Source: CAWIMX01 sp963837345
Lineage (GTDB): Bacteria > Acidobacteriota > Vicinamibacteria > Vicinamibacterales > CAVVIG01
Assembly (NCBI GenBank): GCA_963837345.1
Contig: CAWIMX010000001.1
Location: 1,364,001-1,428,000 of the forward strand
Direction of reading: 5' to 3'
DNA: 64,000 nt
Shown: piece after piece, positions 35,449 to 45,500 of the stretch
How positions within the stretch are numbered: the stretch's first letter is position 1
Layout of the letters: the number at the start of each line of letters is the position of its first letter
The notes under the pieces: model-generated
Told to the model about the DNA's origin: nothing
Seen by the model: the letters and a program-made list of their open reading frames with translations, nothing else
Databases searched by the model: none
Program-made: the position numbers and the translations under genes

Positions 35449-36786
35449 ATGGCTGGACGGACTGGCGGCCCTGGAGACGACGGCGGGCTTCGCGCGGCGA
35501 TCGATCCCTCGGCGCCCGGCTCCGACATGCGGGGGATGATCGAGGCGCTCTACCCCATCTGCCGCAGCATCACCGGCAACGGCTTCCGTGAGACGATGGC
35601 GCGGGTCGGCCGCGAGATTCCGCTGCAGGTGCACGAAGTGCCGAGCGGCACGCAGGTGTTCGACTGGGTCGTGCCGAAGGAATGGAACATCCGTGATGCG
35701 TACGTCAAGAACGCGCGCGGCGAGCGCGTGATCGACTTCCGCGCGCACAACCTGCACGTCGTCAACTACAGCGTTCCGGTTCACCGGACGATGAGCCTGG
35801 CCGAGCTGCGGCCCCACCTCCACACGCTGCCCGATCGGCCCGAGTGGATTCCCTACCGCACGTCCTACTACAAGGAGGCGTGGGGATTCTGCCTCGAAGA
35901 CAGGCGGCTGCGCGAGCTGCAGGAGGGCGCCTACGAAGTGTGCGTGGACTCGACGCTGGAGGACGGGTCGCTCACATACGGCGAGTGCGTGGTGAAGGGC
36001 GAGTCGGCCGAGGAGGTGCTGATCTCCTGCCACAGCTGTCATCCCTCGCTGTGCAACGACAACCTGTCGGGTGTCGTGGTGGCCACGTTCCTGGCGAAGC
36101 ACTTGAGCGATCAACCGCTCCGCTACTCCTACCGCTTTCTCTTCATTCCCGGGACCATCGGGTCGATCACGTGGCTGAGCCGCAACGAGGATCGCGTCGC
36201 GGCGATCAGGCACGGCCTGGTGCTGACCTGCCTGGGCGATCGCGGCGATGTCACGTACAAGAAGAGCCGGCGCGGCCACGCCATCGTCGATCGGGCGGTG
36301 GAGCAGGTGCTGCGGCATTCGGGCCGCCGGTACCGCATCGAGGAGTTTTCGCCGTACGGGTACGACGAGCGCCAGTACTGCTCGCCGGGATTCGACCTGC
36401 CGGTCGGCTGCCTGATGCGGACGCCGCACGGCCGGTTTCCCGAGTACCACAGCTCCGCCGACAACGTGGCCCTGATGGATCCGGCGAGCCTGGCGGACTC
36501 GCTCGCGACCTGCCTGTCGGTCGTCGACGTGCTCGAGCACGATCGGACGTACGTGAATCAGAATCCACGATGCGAGCCCCAGCTGGGACGCCGCGGGCTG
36601 TACCGGGCAATGGGCGGGCACCGCGACGAGAAGCTGCAGGAGACGGCGATGCTGTGGGTGCTGAATCAGTCGGACGGCGCGCACAGCCTGCTCGACATCT
36701 GCGAGCGATCCGGGCTGGCGTTTGGCGTCGTCAAGGAGGCGGCCGAGCTGCTGCTCCAGCATGAGCTGCTGAAGGCGTCGGCATGA
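35449..36786 (+). CDS. DUF4910 protein: M28-like aminopeptidase fold with C-terminal winged helix
   Basis: A 445-residue protein. Residues about 25-370 form a DUF4910/DUF2172 peptidase-like domain. Metal-ligand candidates are the His residues in SCHSCHPSL and the Asp in CNDNLSGVV (about 180-200), and His in FPEYHSSADN near 345. The last 70 residues, with AMLWVLNQSDGAHSLLDIC and GVVKEAAELLLQHELL, look like a winged helix. The family recurs in polysaccharide clusters next to CDP-sugar and C-methyltransferase genes, where a true peptide substrate is doubtful. ATG 35449 follows the RfbC-like stop by 2 bp, and the gene overlaps the SDR by 4 bp. Confidence 0.8.
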   Translation: MAGRTGGPGDDGGLRAAIDPSAPGSDMRGMIEALYPICRSITGNGFRETMARVGREIPLQVHEVPSGTQVFDWVVPKEWNIRDAYVKNARGERVIDFRAHNLHVVNYSVPVHRTMSLAELRPHLHTLPDRPEWIPYRTSYYKEAWGFCLEDRRLRELQEGAYEVCVDSTLEDGSLTYGECVVKGESAEEVLISCHSCHPSLCNDNLSGVVVATFLAKHLSDQPLRYSYRFLFIPGTIGSITWLSRNEDRVAAIRHGLVLTCLGDRGDVTYKKSRRGHAIVDRAVEQVLRHSGRRYRIEEFSPYGYDERQYCSPGFDLPVGCLMRTPHGRFPEYHSSADNVALMDPASLADSLATCLSVVDVLEHDRTYVNQNPRCEPQLGRRGLYRAMGGHRDEKLQETAMLWVLNQSDGAHSLLDICERSGLAFGVVKEAAELLLQHELLKASA

Positions 36787-37508
36787 GGCCGCTCGAGGGG
36801 CAGGTCGCGGTCGTGACCGGCGCGTCGAGCGGCGTGGGCCGGGCGATCGCGATCGCGCTGGCTCGCGAGGGCGCGGTGCTGTGTCTGGTCGGGCGCAGGA
36901 AGGCCGCGCTCGACGCGGTGATCGCGGAGGCGAGGGACGCGGGCGGGCGGTCGCGCGGCTACGAGACCGATCTATCGAGGGAAGACGAGGTGCGACGGCT
37001 GGTCGCGGAGGTGGGGCGGGACGTCGAGGGCGTGGACATTCTCGTGCACAGCGCGGGAGAGATCCACCTGGGCACGTTCGAAACCGCGGCGGCGGCGGAC
37101 TTCGATCGCCACTATCAGGTGAACGTGCGCGCCCCGTACGTGCTGACGCAGGGGTGGCTGGCGTCGCTCAAGGCGCGGCGCGGGCAGGTCGTGTTCGTGA
37201 ACTCGAGCGCGGGCCTTACGGCGCGCGCCAGCGTGGGGCAGTACGCGGCCAGCAAGCACGCGCTCAAGGCGCTGGCGGACAGCCTGCGGGAGGAGGTGAA
37301 TCCGAGCGGCGTGCGGGTGTTGAGCCTGTACCTCGGGCGGACCGCCAGCCGCATGCAGGCCGACGTGCATGCGGCTGAAGGGAAGGCCTACCGGCCGGAG
37401 CTGCTCGTTCAGCCGGAAGATGTGGCCGCGGTGGCTATTCAAGCGCTCGCCCTGCCGCGCACGGTCGAAGTGACGGAGATCAGTCTGCGGCCGCTGGTCA
37501 AACATTAG
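36783..37508 (+). CDS. SDR family oxidoreductase
   Basis: A 241-residue classical short-chain dehydrogenase. The cofactor loop VTGASSGVGRAIAIAL is at 12-27, HSAGEIH near 91 corresponds to NAG, and the catalytic Ser is in VNSSAG near 140. Tyr-x3-Lys is in GQYAASKHALKAL near 153. The basic residue after the second strand (GRRKAAL) suggests NADP(H). It is the last gene of the overlapping plus-strand operon and probably reduces a keto-sugar intermediate. The substrate is not readable from the sequence. Confidence 0.85.
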   Translation: MRPLEGQVAVVTGASSGVGRAIAIALAREGAVLCLVGRRKAALDAVIAEARDAGGRSRGYETDLSREDEVRRLVAEVGRDVEGVDILVHSAGEIHLGTFETAAAADFDRHYQVNVRAPYVLTQGWLASLKARRGQVVFVNSSAGLTARASVGQYAASKHALKALADSLREEVNPSGVRVLSLYLGRTASRMQADVHAAEGKAYRPELLVQPEDVAAVAIQALALPRTVEVTEISLRPLVKH

Positions 37509-37764
37509 GGCCGGGCCTGTGATCTGGCCGGGCGAATCGCCAGACTATGCTCGCGATTCGGACGGATGTCATAGCCTCCGGCCTGTTTGCCAAAGATTCG
37601 GACGGAACGGAACGAGCCGGTCGCGCAGCTCGCAGGCCGCTCGTCGGGTCACAGCCCCGGGCGATACTCTGGGTCTCTCCAGCTTCCGGAAGTCGACAGA
37701 CCCCAAGTGGGGGTCCACCACCTCGATCAACTCCCCGGGTAAGACTTCAAGTGCACGAGAGTGC

Positions 37765-39213
37765 TCAATGGTGCCGACTGGAGCCGGCGCCACGCCGCGC
37801 CTGACCATCCAAGTCTTTTCGTGGTGCCGGCCCCCATCGATGGAGGTCACCAGTAGGGACGAAACCCCCTCGGGAACGCGTAGAAGGATTCGGGACGAGG
37901 ACCGGCTGTACCTTGAGATTGGTCCCATCCTTCCGAAGCAGATAGCTAGAGCGAAGCATGGGCTCCGCGTTGCACCACCGCACGTCTCCCAGCCCGTTCA
38001 CGGTCCGTGCTACGACGGCAAGGAGATTGATTCCCGAGGCAAGGGCATCGTGATGGCCGCTCAGCACGACCGGACTGCCTAGAAACGCCGAGATGAGAAC
38101 CGGCCCTAGGCAGTCCTCTGACAACTGGTACCGATGAACGACTGGAAATCCCTGCGGCAACATCTCAGCTGGTTCCAAGCCCAGCGTTATCGGCCAGGAA
38201 TGCGTCGCGTTCCAGGAGCGCAGCGACCATAACGTCAGCACGGCCCCTTCGAAACCCAGCGCCAGGAAAGCGCTCGCAGCATCCGCAGATAGCGCTTCAT
38301 GGGGTGGGACCATGACCCGATCGACATGCAATCCGGTGGCCTGTTCGAACTTCACGATTCGTGCCACGCTTTGGCCCAGTACGCGGAGCCAAGCGGCCGA
38401 AGACCGCGGGATCGCGAGCTCATTCCGAGTGTGGTCGTTGCCGTGAAACAGTAGAGAAAGGCGCGATGTATTCTTGCGAAAGAGTGCTGCGGTTGGCGAA
38501 TGTGGCCTCCAGGCATCAAGGGGAACCGTTGCGAACGTGACGTGAAAATTCTCCTTCTTCGCCTCGTGCAGAATGTTCTGGAATCGAATGAACCCGTACG
38601 AGCCCCAGTGTAGGTTGGGGTCGTCGAACATGACGCATGCCCGTAGCGCAGGCCGGGTCCAGTTGCACTCGCCGCTGACATCCCGCAAGAAGTGAACGAC
38701 CGGGAGCAACTGCATGAAGCTGTAGCCGCTTAGATAGTCAAATAGCTGCTCTTTCTCCCTCAGGCGCGGCAGCGCTACCGTCAGCACGTGATCGGCGTAG
38801 CCCCCGCTCTTGTGCCGACAGACCCAGACGGGATTCCGGCCGATGCTGGCCAACACCTCGTGATCCGATGGTTGCTCCAGTGCTGGCGTGTGCGGTACGG
38901 TGCAGTGACCGATCGCCTTGCCCCGAAACAGTGGATCGAGGTACTTGCACTCGGCAAACCGCACCGTTTCTCCTCGATCTGAGCCGCGGGAGCCAGCCGC
39001 ATGCTTCAGGTGGAACGCATGAACCGGCAGACGGCCGAGCGCTCGGGAGACTTCCTCGTCATGTGAGGCGTCGATTACGACGTCTCCTTCACGGAGATTC
39101 GCGAGATCGCTGCTCCTCTCGAAACGCACGGGCGCCAACCGCTCTAGGGCTTCCAGGAGAGACGGCCCGAGAGATGCCGTGAACGGGTGGACGTATACTA
39201 GTTTGCGAACCAT
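37765..39213 (-). CDS. Hypothetical protein with polysaccharide-deacetylase-like (NodB-fold) features
   Basis: A 482-residue protein beginning MVRKLVYVHPFTASLGPSLL. The central region has RACVMFDDPNLHWGSYGFI near 190, where the double Asp after a strand resembles the NodB/DUF2334 metal site. SLLFHGNDHTRNEL near 257 has an H-x3-H-like pair, followed by VMVPPHEALS. This order is that of carbohydrate esterase family 4-like domains, but I do not recognise a named family. The C-terminus is low-complexity and basic. Codons are more A/T-rich than in the flanking operons. It is the last gene of the ACP-FkbH cassette, 3 bp after the acyltransferase, and may modify the same glycan. Confidence 0.6.
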   Translation of the reverse strand: MVRKLVYVHPFTASLGPSLLEALERLAPVRFERSSDLANLREGDVVIDASHDEEVSRALGRLPVHAFHLKHAAGSRGSDRGETVRFAECKYLDPLFRGKAIGHCTVPHTPALEQPSDHEVLASIGRNPVWVCRHKSGGYADHVLTVALPRLREKEQLFDYLSGYSFMQLLPVVHFLRDVSGECNWTRPALRACVMFDDPNLHWGSYGFIRFQNILHEAKKENFHVTFATVPLDAWRPHSPTAALFRKNTSRLSLLFHGNDHTRNELAIPRSSAAWLRVLGQSVARIVKFEQATGLHVDRVMVPPHEALSADAASAFLALGFEGAVLTLWSLRSWNATHSWPITLGLEPAEMLPQGFPVVHRYQLSEDCLGPVLISAFLGSPVVLSGHHDALASGINLLAVVARTVNGLGDVRWCNAEPMLRSSYLLRKDGTNLKVQPVLVPNPSTRSRGGFVPTGDLHRWGPAPRKDLDGQARRGAGSSRHH

Positions 39214-39216
39214 TTG

Positions 39217-39717
39217 TTAGCGTGAAGGTCTGGACGGACTCGGTGTCCTCATCGGTCGGAGCGAACGGTAGAACTCCTTTAGGGTCGCCGAATCGTCCAC
39301 AAGACTTGCGCCGCAGTTCGCAATTGGTTTGGCTGGATTGCCTTGCACCATCGTGCTCGCTGGAACAGAAGCGGCGACCACACTGCCTGCGGTGATCACC
39401 GAGCCGCGACCGATCGTCACACCCGGAAGGATGATGGCACCAGGCCCGATGAATACGTCTTCACCAACCCGTATCCCCTCGCGCTCGCGGAAATGCGCCA
39501 CGAACATGGCGCGGATGCTGATGACAGTGTTATCGCCGATCGTGATCAGATCCGGGCGACTTGTCTCGAGCAGCACGTCGTAACCGATCCACACATTGCG
39601 ACCCATCTTCACGCCTCGCTGGCGATGGAGCCATACGCGAAGCGTCCTGGCGCCAGGTGCGAAATGCGCCACCAACTGGAGCAGCCGGTTCCGCAGTCCG
39701 ATGAGCCGACTCTCCAT
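39217..39717 (-). CDS. Hexapeptide-repeat acyltransferase (WcaF/WcaB-like)
   Basis: A 166-residue left-handed beta-helix protein with GRNVWIGYDVLLETSRPD, ITIGDNTVISIRAMFVAHF, EDVFIGPGAIILPGVTIG and VQGNPAKPIA. The last is the usual end of sugar O-acetyltransferases. It should transfer an acetyl or similar acyl group to a polysaccharide sugar in the cytoplasm. Genes on both sides lie within 10 bp, so it belongs to the ACP-FkbH cassette. Confidence 0.8.
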   Translation of the reverse strand: MESRLIGLRNRLLQLVAHFAPGARTLRVWLHRQRGVKMGRNVWIGYDVLLETSRPDLITIGDNTVISIRAMFVAHFREREGIRVGEDVFIGPGAIILPGVTIGRGSVITAGSVVAASVPASTMVQGNPAKPIANCGASLVDDSATLKEFYRSLRPMRTPSPSRPSR

Positions 39718-39724
39718 AGGCGGC

Positions 39725-41442
39725 CTATACCGTCAGGGAAGCTCCCGCGCCGACGGGATCCCATATCAGGCGGACGGTGTCAGGCAATGGGTATACCTCC
39801 CGGGAAGCCCACACGAACACGCTTCCCTCCTCTTCGGCAAGGCCCGATCTCCTGAAGAACTCCAGGCAGGGCTTGTTCTTTGCGGTTGGAAGATACTGGG
39901 CTGTCAAAGATACTGCGGCCCGCCGGTGTGCCCACGTCACGGCGACGTGCAGCATGGTTTCTTCCACTCTTCGACCCATGACCCGGCAGCTCAAGACGAA
40001 ATCGACGAGTCGCACCAGCCCACAATCCTGCTCCAGACCGATGATTCCCGTGAGTCCCGAGTTTCCGAACCTGTCGTCAACAGAGAACGCTAGGACCGCG
40101 CGATGCTCGCACGCCGCCCAGCTCGAAAGTTCCGCTTCGGTGAGGCGGCGCGTGGCCAGATTCATCTGGTTCGTCTTGTTCAGTAGTTGCGTAGCGCGAG
40201 CAACATTCGCTTGTGAGAGCGCCTGCACCTGAACGGTAAGGTTCAATGTCCGCAGCCATTCGTTAATGGAGCCGACTTGCGCCTTGGCTTCTTGCCTGTG
40301 CCGCTCGGCCAGGTACATCTGGCTGCGCGTCCTGTCCTCCGCGCTGACTCTCGGATCATTAAAGCATTCGAGACTTTTCAGCGCGTGCGGGTACAGGCGC
40401 TTGTCGACAGGCCATTCCGGCACGAATACGTCGGGCAAGGCCTCCCGGACGCGGGCCCTCTCAGCCGGGTTGTCATCGATGAAGACAACGGAGTCCAGCC
40501 CGAGATTCAAAGCTGCGACGAGTTCAGCGATGTTTTGTGCCTTGTCCTGCCAATTGATCCGCCAGCCGGCAAAATCATCCTCGAGCAGCACCATTTCCGG
40601 ATGTTTGCGGATTGCCTCCCGCGCCACGCTCTCCTCGTTCTTGCTTACAATCCCGAGTAGCACGCCACGTTTCGTCAAAGCCTTCAGCTCTCGCTGAAAG
40701 TCGACGAGCGCTTCGCCAACCGGGCTGTGCCCGCCGAGTACCAGGTTCTCCCAACCCAGGTCGCCGACCACACCGCCCCACACGTGTCATCGAGATCGAC
40801 GATCACCAGCTTGCGAGAGTGCCCAATGATTCCGGTGAGCGCGGCTCGAATATCCTGAGCTGCTGCCTTGAAGAGTTCATTGCCGTAAGGGACCTTGGCC
40901 GTATACCAGAGTCTGGGATTGAAAGACTTAGCACCGGCCTTCTCGACCCACGTGCCGGTGTTCAGCGGGATCACGTTCGAAGGGCCATCGAGATTCTCCA
41001 GCAGGCGGAGGTTTGCCTGCAGGATCAAGCGGCTTACTCCTGTCTCGCGATGAAGGTCCAGAAGGCCGTGGCCATGATGGACCGACGGAAGTACCCAGAT
41101 TGGCACGAACGTCACCCGCGCGCGCCGTCGGTTCGACAGTAACGTCGCGCAGTACGCGTCGACCTCTCGCTTCATCGCGTCAGCATCGCATCCAGCTCCG
41201 GAGAGAGCGCGGCCCACGCTCTCCAGGATCGCTTCAGGACGAGTCCAGACGACTAGGAAGTCCAGCGCTGACTCCCAGAGCGATTGCGCGTCGTCGAGCA
41301 GCAGTTGGGTGACCTGACCATAGGGGCCCACCTTGCACTCGATCGCGGGAGGGCCCCCGTTGCGAAGGTAACCCGCGAGGTTTTCGATATTGAAGTCGGC
41401 AATCAGTGCGCCCGCGAGAGGCGTCGTCGTCACTTCAGCCAT
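39725..41442 (-). pseudogene. FkbH-like HAD-IIIC protein, split by a single-base frameshift at about 40782
   Basis: The gene starts at ATG 41442 (MAEVTTTPLAGALIADFN) after an AGAGGA ribosome site. The N-terminal SGNH-like domain and the HAD nucleophile motif VIVDLDDT are intact, but the frame is lost right after it. The continuation WGGVVGDLGWENLVLGG appears in another frame, so one base is missing in the codon between Thr and Trp. The rest follows: VLLGIVSKNEE, VFIDDNPAERARV and an acetyltransferase-like C-terminus with LTGIIGL. FkbH proteins load a three-carbon unit such as glyceryl onto an ACP. An ACP gene lies 30 bp upstream. The frameshift could be a consensus error. The two halves are open as 40684-41466 and 39725-40783. 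Confidence 0.8.
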
Positions 41443-41472
41443 CGTCCAGATTCCTCTCGCGGGCACCTCGGC

Positions 41473-41778
41473 TCACACCAACTCCTCTCCGAGACGATGC
41501 TCGATGAACTCGGCCAGGGTTCCCACGCTTTCGAGGGGGTTGGACGTGTCATCCTCCGTGCTATCGAAGAGAACCAGAGTGCGATTGAAGGCCTCCTCGA
41601 CCTTTTCTTCGATGAGAGCAATGAGGTTTACCATGCTCAGCGAGTCCAGCCCTGACGATCCCCCAAGGGAGGTCGGCGCACACTTCAGGCGCAGAGCCGG
41701 ATCTCGCTGTTCGTTGAGCTCCGTGATGCTCTCGTAGACGAGCTTGATAATCCTGTCTCGTACAGCCGCTGAGTGCAT
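41473..41778 (-). CDS. Acyl carrier protein
   Basis: A 101-residue ACP-like protein. The phosphopantetheine attachment serine is in GGSSGLDSLSMVNLIALIEE near residue 46, followed by an acidic helix and GTLAEFIEHRLG at the C-terminus. It is longer than fatty-acid ACP. With the FkbH-like gene it forms a typical glyceryl- or hydroxyacyl-ACP pair, used by the adjacent acyltransferase or a glycan decorator (inference). It is the first gene of the minus-strand cassette; no clear promoter motif was found upstream. Confidence 0.85.
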   Translation of the reverse strand: MHSAAVRDRIIKLVYESITELNEQRDPALRLKCAPTSLGGSSGLDSLSMVNLIALIEEKVEEAFNRTLVLFDSTEDDTSNPLESVGTLAEFIEHRLGEELV

Positions 41779-42568
41779 CGCATCGAGTCTCCGTGACTTA
41801 GGCGCGAGATGCGCCCGAAACTAGCCGACAGACGGCCCCCAAACCGGTATTCTGCCGGGAGGCCACACGTGTTGAGCCAAAGCGAGGAGCACGTCTGGTG
41901 ATTTCGGGCGTGCCGGTTCGCCCCCACCAGCACCCAGTGCCAGCGTATCGATCGAGTGGGGTCGCCCCGGGGAAGAACCGTTAGCAGGGCCCGATGAGGC
42001 AAGGATTCGTCCTGCCCGCCGCTGGCGGCCGTAGGAACACCAGACCGATAATCCAGAGACTTGTTCGCAAACATCTGCGCCAAACCAGTGGCGGTGAAAA
42101 GGGATGACGCCCGCTAAAGGGCTGAGTTCGAGCCGACTTGACGATATTTGAACCATATTCAGCAGACACCTGCAACCCTGCCTTCGTCGGCTCACTTCGC
42201 GATGAAACCGCTTTGTCTCGGCCGCAGGTGCGGTGGGTCTGCTGACGTGGCACACAACGCCGATTGGTGTGAGTCGCTCGCTCGAATAAGCCTGTTGACT
42301 GATAGCGTCTTGACGGCCCGCAGTGCATTCCGAAGGCACACGCTTCGAGGACGTCCCCACCGCGGCCGACAATGTCTCTGTCGAACATTCGGCATGGGCG
42401 ATGAGCACCATCCAACGACATCTTTATGAGATCGCGGAAGGCGAGGGGCGAACAACGGCCGATGAGCCGCGCCGCCTGAAAGCCCTGCGACTTCGCAAGC
42501 GGTTTTTCGGCGAGATCGTCGTCTTCCTTCCTTCCTGAAGATCAGCCAGCTGCCAGAATCGGGCCTTC
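41779..42568. other. Gene-free lower-GC stretch
   Basis: About 790 bp between the ACP gene and the end of the giant IPT gene. The ORFs present have no recognisable motifs, irregular composition and no ribosome sites. It may contain remnants of transferred DNA and the promoter of the ACP cassette, but nothing specific can be assigned. Confidence 0.5.
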
Positions 42569-45500
42569 TCAGGGTAGCAGTCCGTAGACCGTCAGCGAAT
42601 TCACTGTCGCGACGAATACCTTTCCATTGGCCACGAGGGGCACGCTGAACTTGGCGGCCGCCGGCAGCGTATCGCGCGTGCCTGCCTGATCGCTGTTGTA
42701 GAGCTCGACGGAGAGATCGTTCGCGTCGTAAGCATGGAGCACGCCCGGCGCCGATGCGTCCTGGTCGTCAATCGCCGTGGCATTCCGTTGCACGGCCCAG
42801 AGAATGCCATTCGCGCTCCCATTGGCGGAAACAGCCATCGAACCGCCCGGATACGCATAGTTCTGTGACGAGCGCGAGGTCGGTGAAACCGACAGCAGGC
42901 CGTTCGTCAGTCTGAACGCCTGGATCGTGTCGGCAATCGGGCTGAAGTAGACCGTGCCGTTGAAATACACCGCCGCGCTGTAGTTGCCGGGCTCGGGCGT
43001 GCCGAACGGGAAGATGTTGACCAGCGACTGGACAATCTGGCTGTCGTTGCTGGCGTTGTAGTGGCCCATGTTGTCGCGGTCAACCAGATACATCGCGTTG
43101 TCCTTCCCGGCGCTGATCATGAGGTGCGGGTGGGCACCCGGCTGATCGGGAAGGAGGAGCGGGCCGGCGGCGCCCAGGTCGAAGTTGTTCACGTCGAGGT
43201 TCGCCTGGTTGTGCGGCGTGAAGTAGTCCACGACGGTTCCCGCGGCGTTCACCTTGACGAAGGAATCGCCGAAATTCGGGCCGCCCGTGTTCGCATTGAA
43301 GCTGCCGTCTCCGGTGATGAAAAAGATGTTGCCGGCGGCATCGGCTGCCGGCCCCCCGTTGGCCTGCCACATGCCCGCGCCCTCGCCGTTGCGGGTCGCG
43401 CAATACGCCATCACCTGGGCCAGCGTGCTCGCGTTGTAGCCGAGCAGCCAGCCGTGATACGGCTGGTGATCGCCGTGGCTGCCGAATCCGATGTAGACGA
43501 CGCCATTCAGGAGGAGCAGCGCGGGCCGCTGGTTTTCGCGCAGCGCGTCGAATGCGAGCTGTCCTCCCGAGGAACCCTGGCCCGTGCCGGCCACGGTCGC
43601 CTGCAGAAGAACTGGACCGCCGAACTTCTCGGCCCCTGTCGTGATGTCCAGGGCGTGCAGCCGCTGGCGATAGTTTGTGTTCCCGCCAGACACTTCCTTC
43701 GTCTTCGCGACGACGTAGAGCGTGCCCGTCGTCGAGTCGATGACGGGCGTTCCGGTGATCCCGATCTCGGGTGCCACGTCGCAGCACTCGCCCGTGTCGT
43801 CGGCCGGCACCGTCGTGATTCCGGCGCCGGGGTTCGTGAAGTTCACGTACCACAGCGGGGTCGGGCCCGCGCCGTCGGCGTCGAAGGCATACACGGAATC
43901 GTGCTCGGTTGCGACGTACACCACGTTGTGAAAGCCCTGGCCCGGAATGTTGACGCCGGCGACATACAGCGGCGACGCATGGGCGAGTCCGTCGATGGGA
44001 TACGACAACAGCTTCCCGAACGTGAGCGGATTGACATTCGACGGGCCCAACACGATCTCGTTCAGGTTCTGGCCCGTCCGGAAGTTGTCGTTGTGATGGG
44101 TCAGCACGCCAGGGTAGTTCGTCACGAACACCGTCGCGTTGGACACCTGCGCCGCATCGGTGGCGGTCACCGTGTGCGTTCCCTCAGACGACGGCGGCGA
44201 ATAGAGTCCGGTCGAACTGATGGTGCCCGATGCGGCCGTCCCCCCAAGCACGCCGTCCACCGACCATGTCACAGTCCCCGTGCTTCCACCGCTCGCGCTG
44301 AACTGCTGCTGCTGCAGAGAGGTGACCACGGCCGTGCGAGGGGCAATCGAGAACCCGATGCCGGCTCCCGTGAGGGCAATCGAATGTGGAGCGCCGATTC
44401 CGTTGTCGGAGATGGTGATCGCCGCAACGCGTGTTCCGGTCGCGCCGGGAGTGAACTGCGTGGTGATCGTGCACTGTTGTCCCGCGGCCAGGGGCGCCGC
44501 ACAGTCGTTGCTCTGAGCGAAGTCGGCGGCGTGCACACCAGTGATGGCGATGCCGTTGATGTTCAGGGTTGCGCCGCCCACGTTCGTGACCGTCACGGGG
44601 AGCGGGCTGCTCGTCGTGCCCGTCGGATAGCTGCCGAAATCCAAGGCGCTGCTGCTCAGCCCGAGCACGGGGAATGCACCGCCGAGGGGGGTATTCATGT
44701 CGGCCTGAATCTGAGTCGGCGTCAGCGCGACGTTATAGACGCGAACTTCGTCGATCAGGCCCTGGAAGTGTTGCCCGTACAGGCTGTCGCCTCCGATCTG
44801 GAGCGGCGAATTGCCTGAAAGCACGTTGCCGCTGTGGGCCAGAGTCGACGCCTGGACTCCGTTCACATAGAGACGGAGCGTTGTGCCATCGTACGTCGCC
44901 GCCAGATGTGTCCATGTGCCGGCAGGGAGCGGAGAGACGCCGAACAGGTTCGCGTGCGACGACGTCGTGCTGACGCCGACGACCGGCGAGCCGGTCGGCG
45001 AAGCGCCTTCCAGGTAGTAGAGGTCGTCAGCTTTGTAGATCACGTCTCGCCAGACGTTGGCAGCGGCCGTCGGTTGAACCCATGCCTCCAGCGTCATCGC
45101 CGAATTCAGATTGAGCGATGGCGAAGAGGGAATCGTAACGAGGGAACTGGTGCCGTTGAACACCAGCGCGGAGCCGTACTTTCCGGTTGTCGACCACGCC
45201 GCGCTGGACACAGCTCCGTTGTTCGCGTACTGCGACGAATCGCCGATCGCCGTCCCGACGCCTTCATCGAAGGAGTACGCCGCCACGAGCTGAGGAATCG
45301 TGTCGAGCGTCGTGATCGTCACGACGTTCGAATAGGGTCCGAGGTTCCCCGCCAGGTCCGATGCGCGAACGATGTAGCGATACAAGGTATTCGGCGCCAG
45401 GGCAGTGTCGGAGTACGTCGTCCCGGCAACCACCCCGAGCTTCACGAATCCGCTGCAGCCTGCGCCCTGGCAGCGCTCGACGCGGTATCCGGAGACGCCG

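Noticed and set aside
41821..42421. Minus-strand ORFs of 146-196 codons between the ACP and IPT genes
   Set aside because: They overlap each other in different frames, lack ribosome sites and motifs, and have composition unlike genes on either side.
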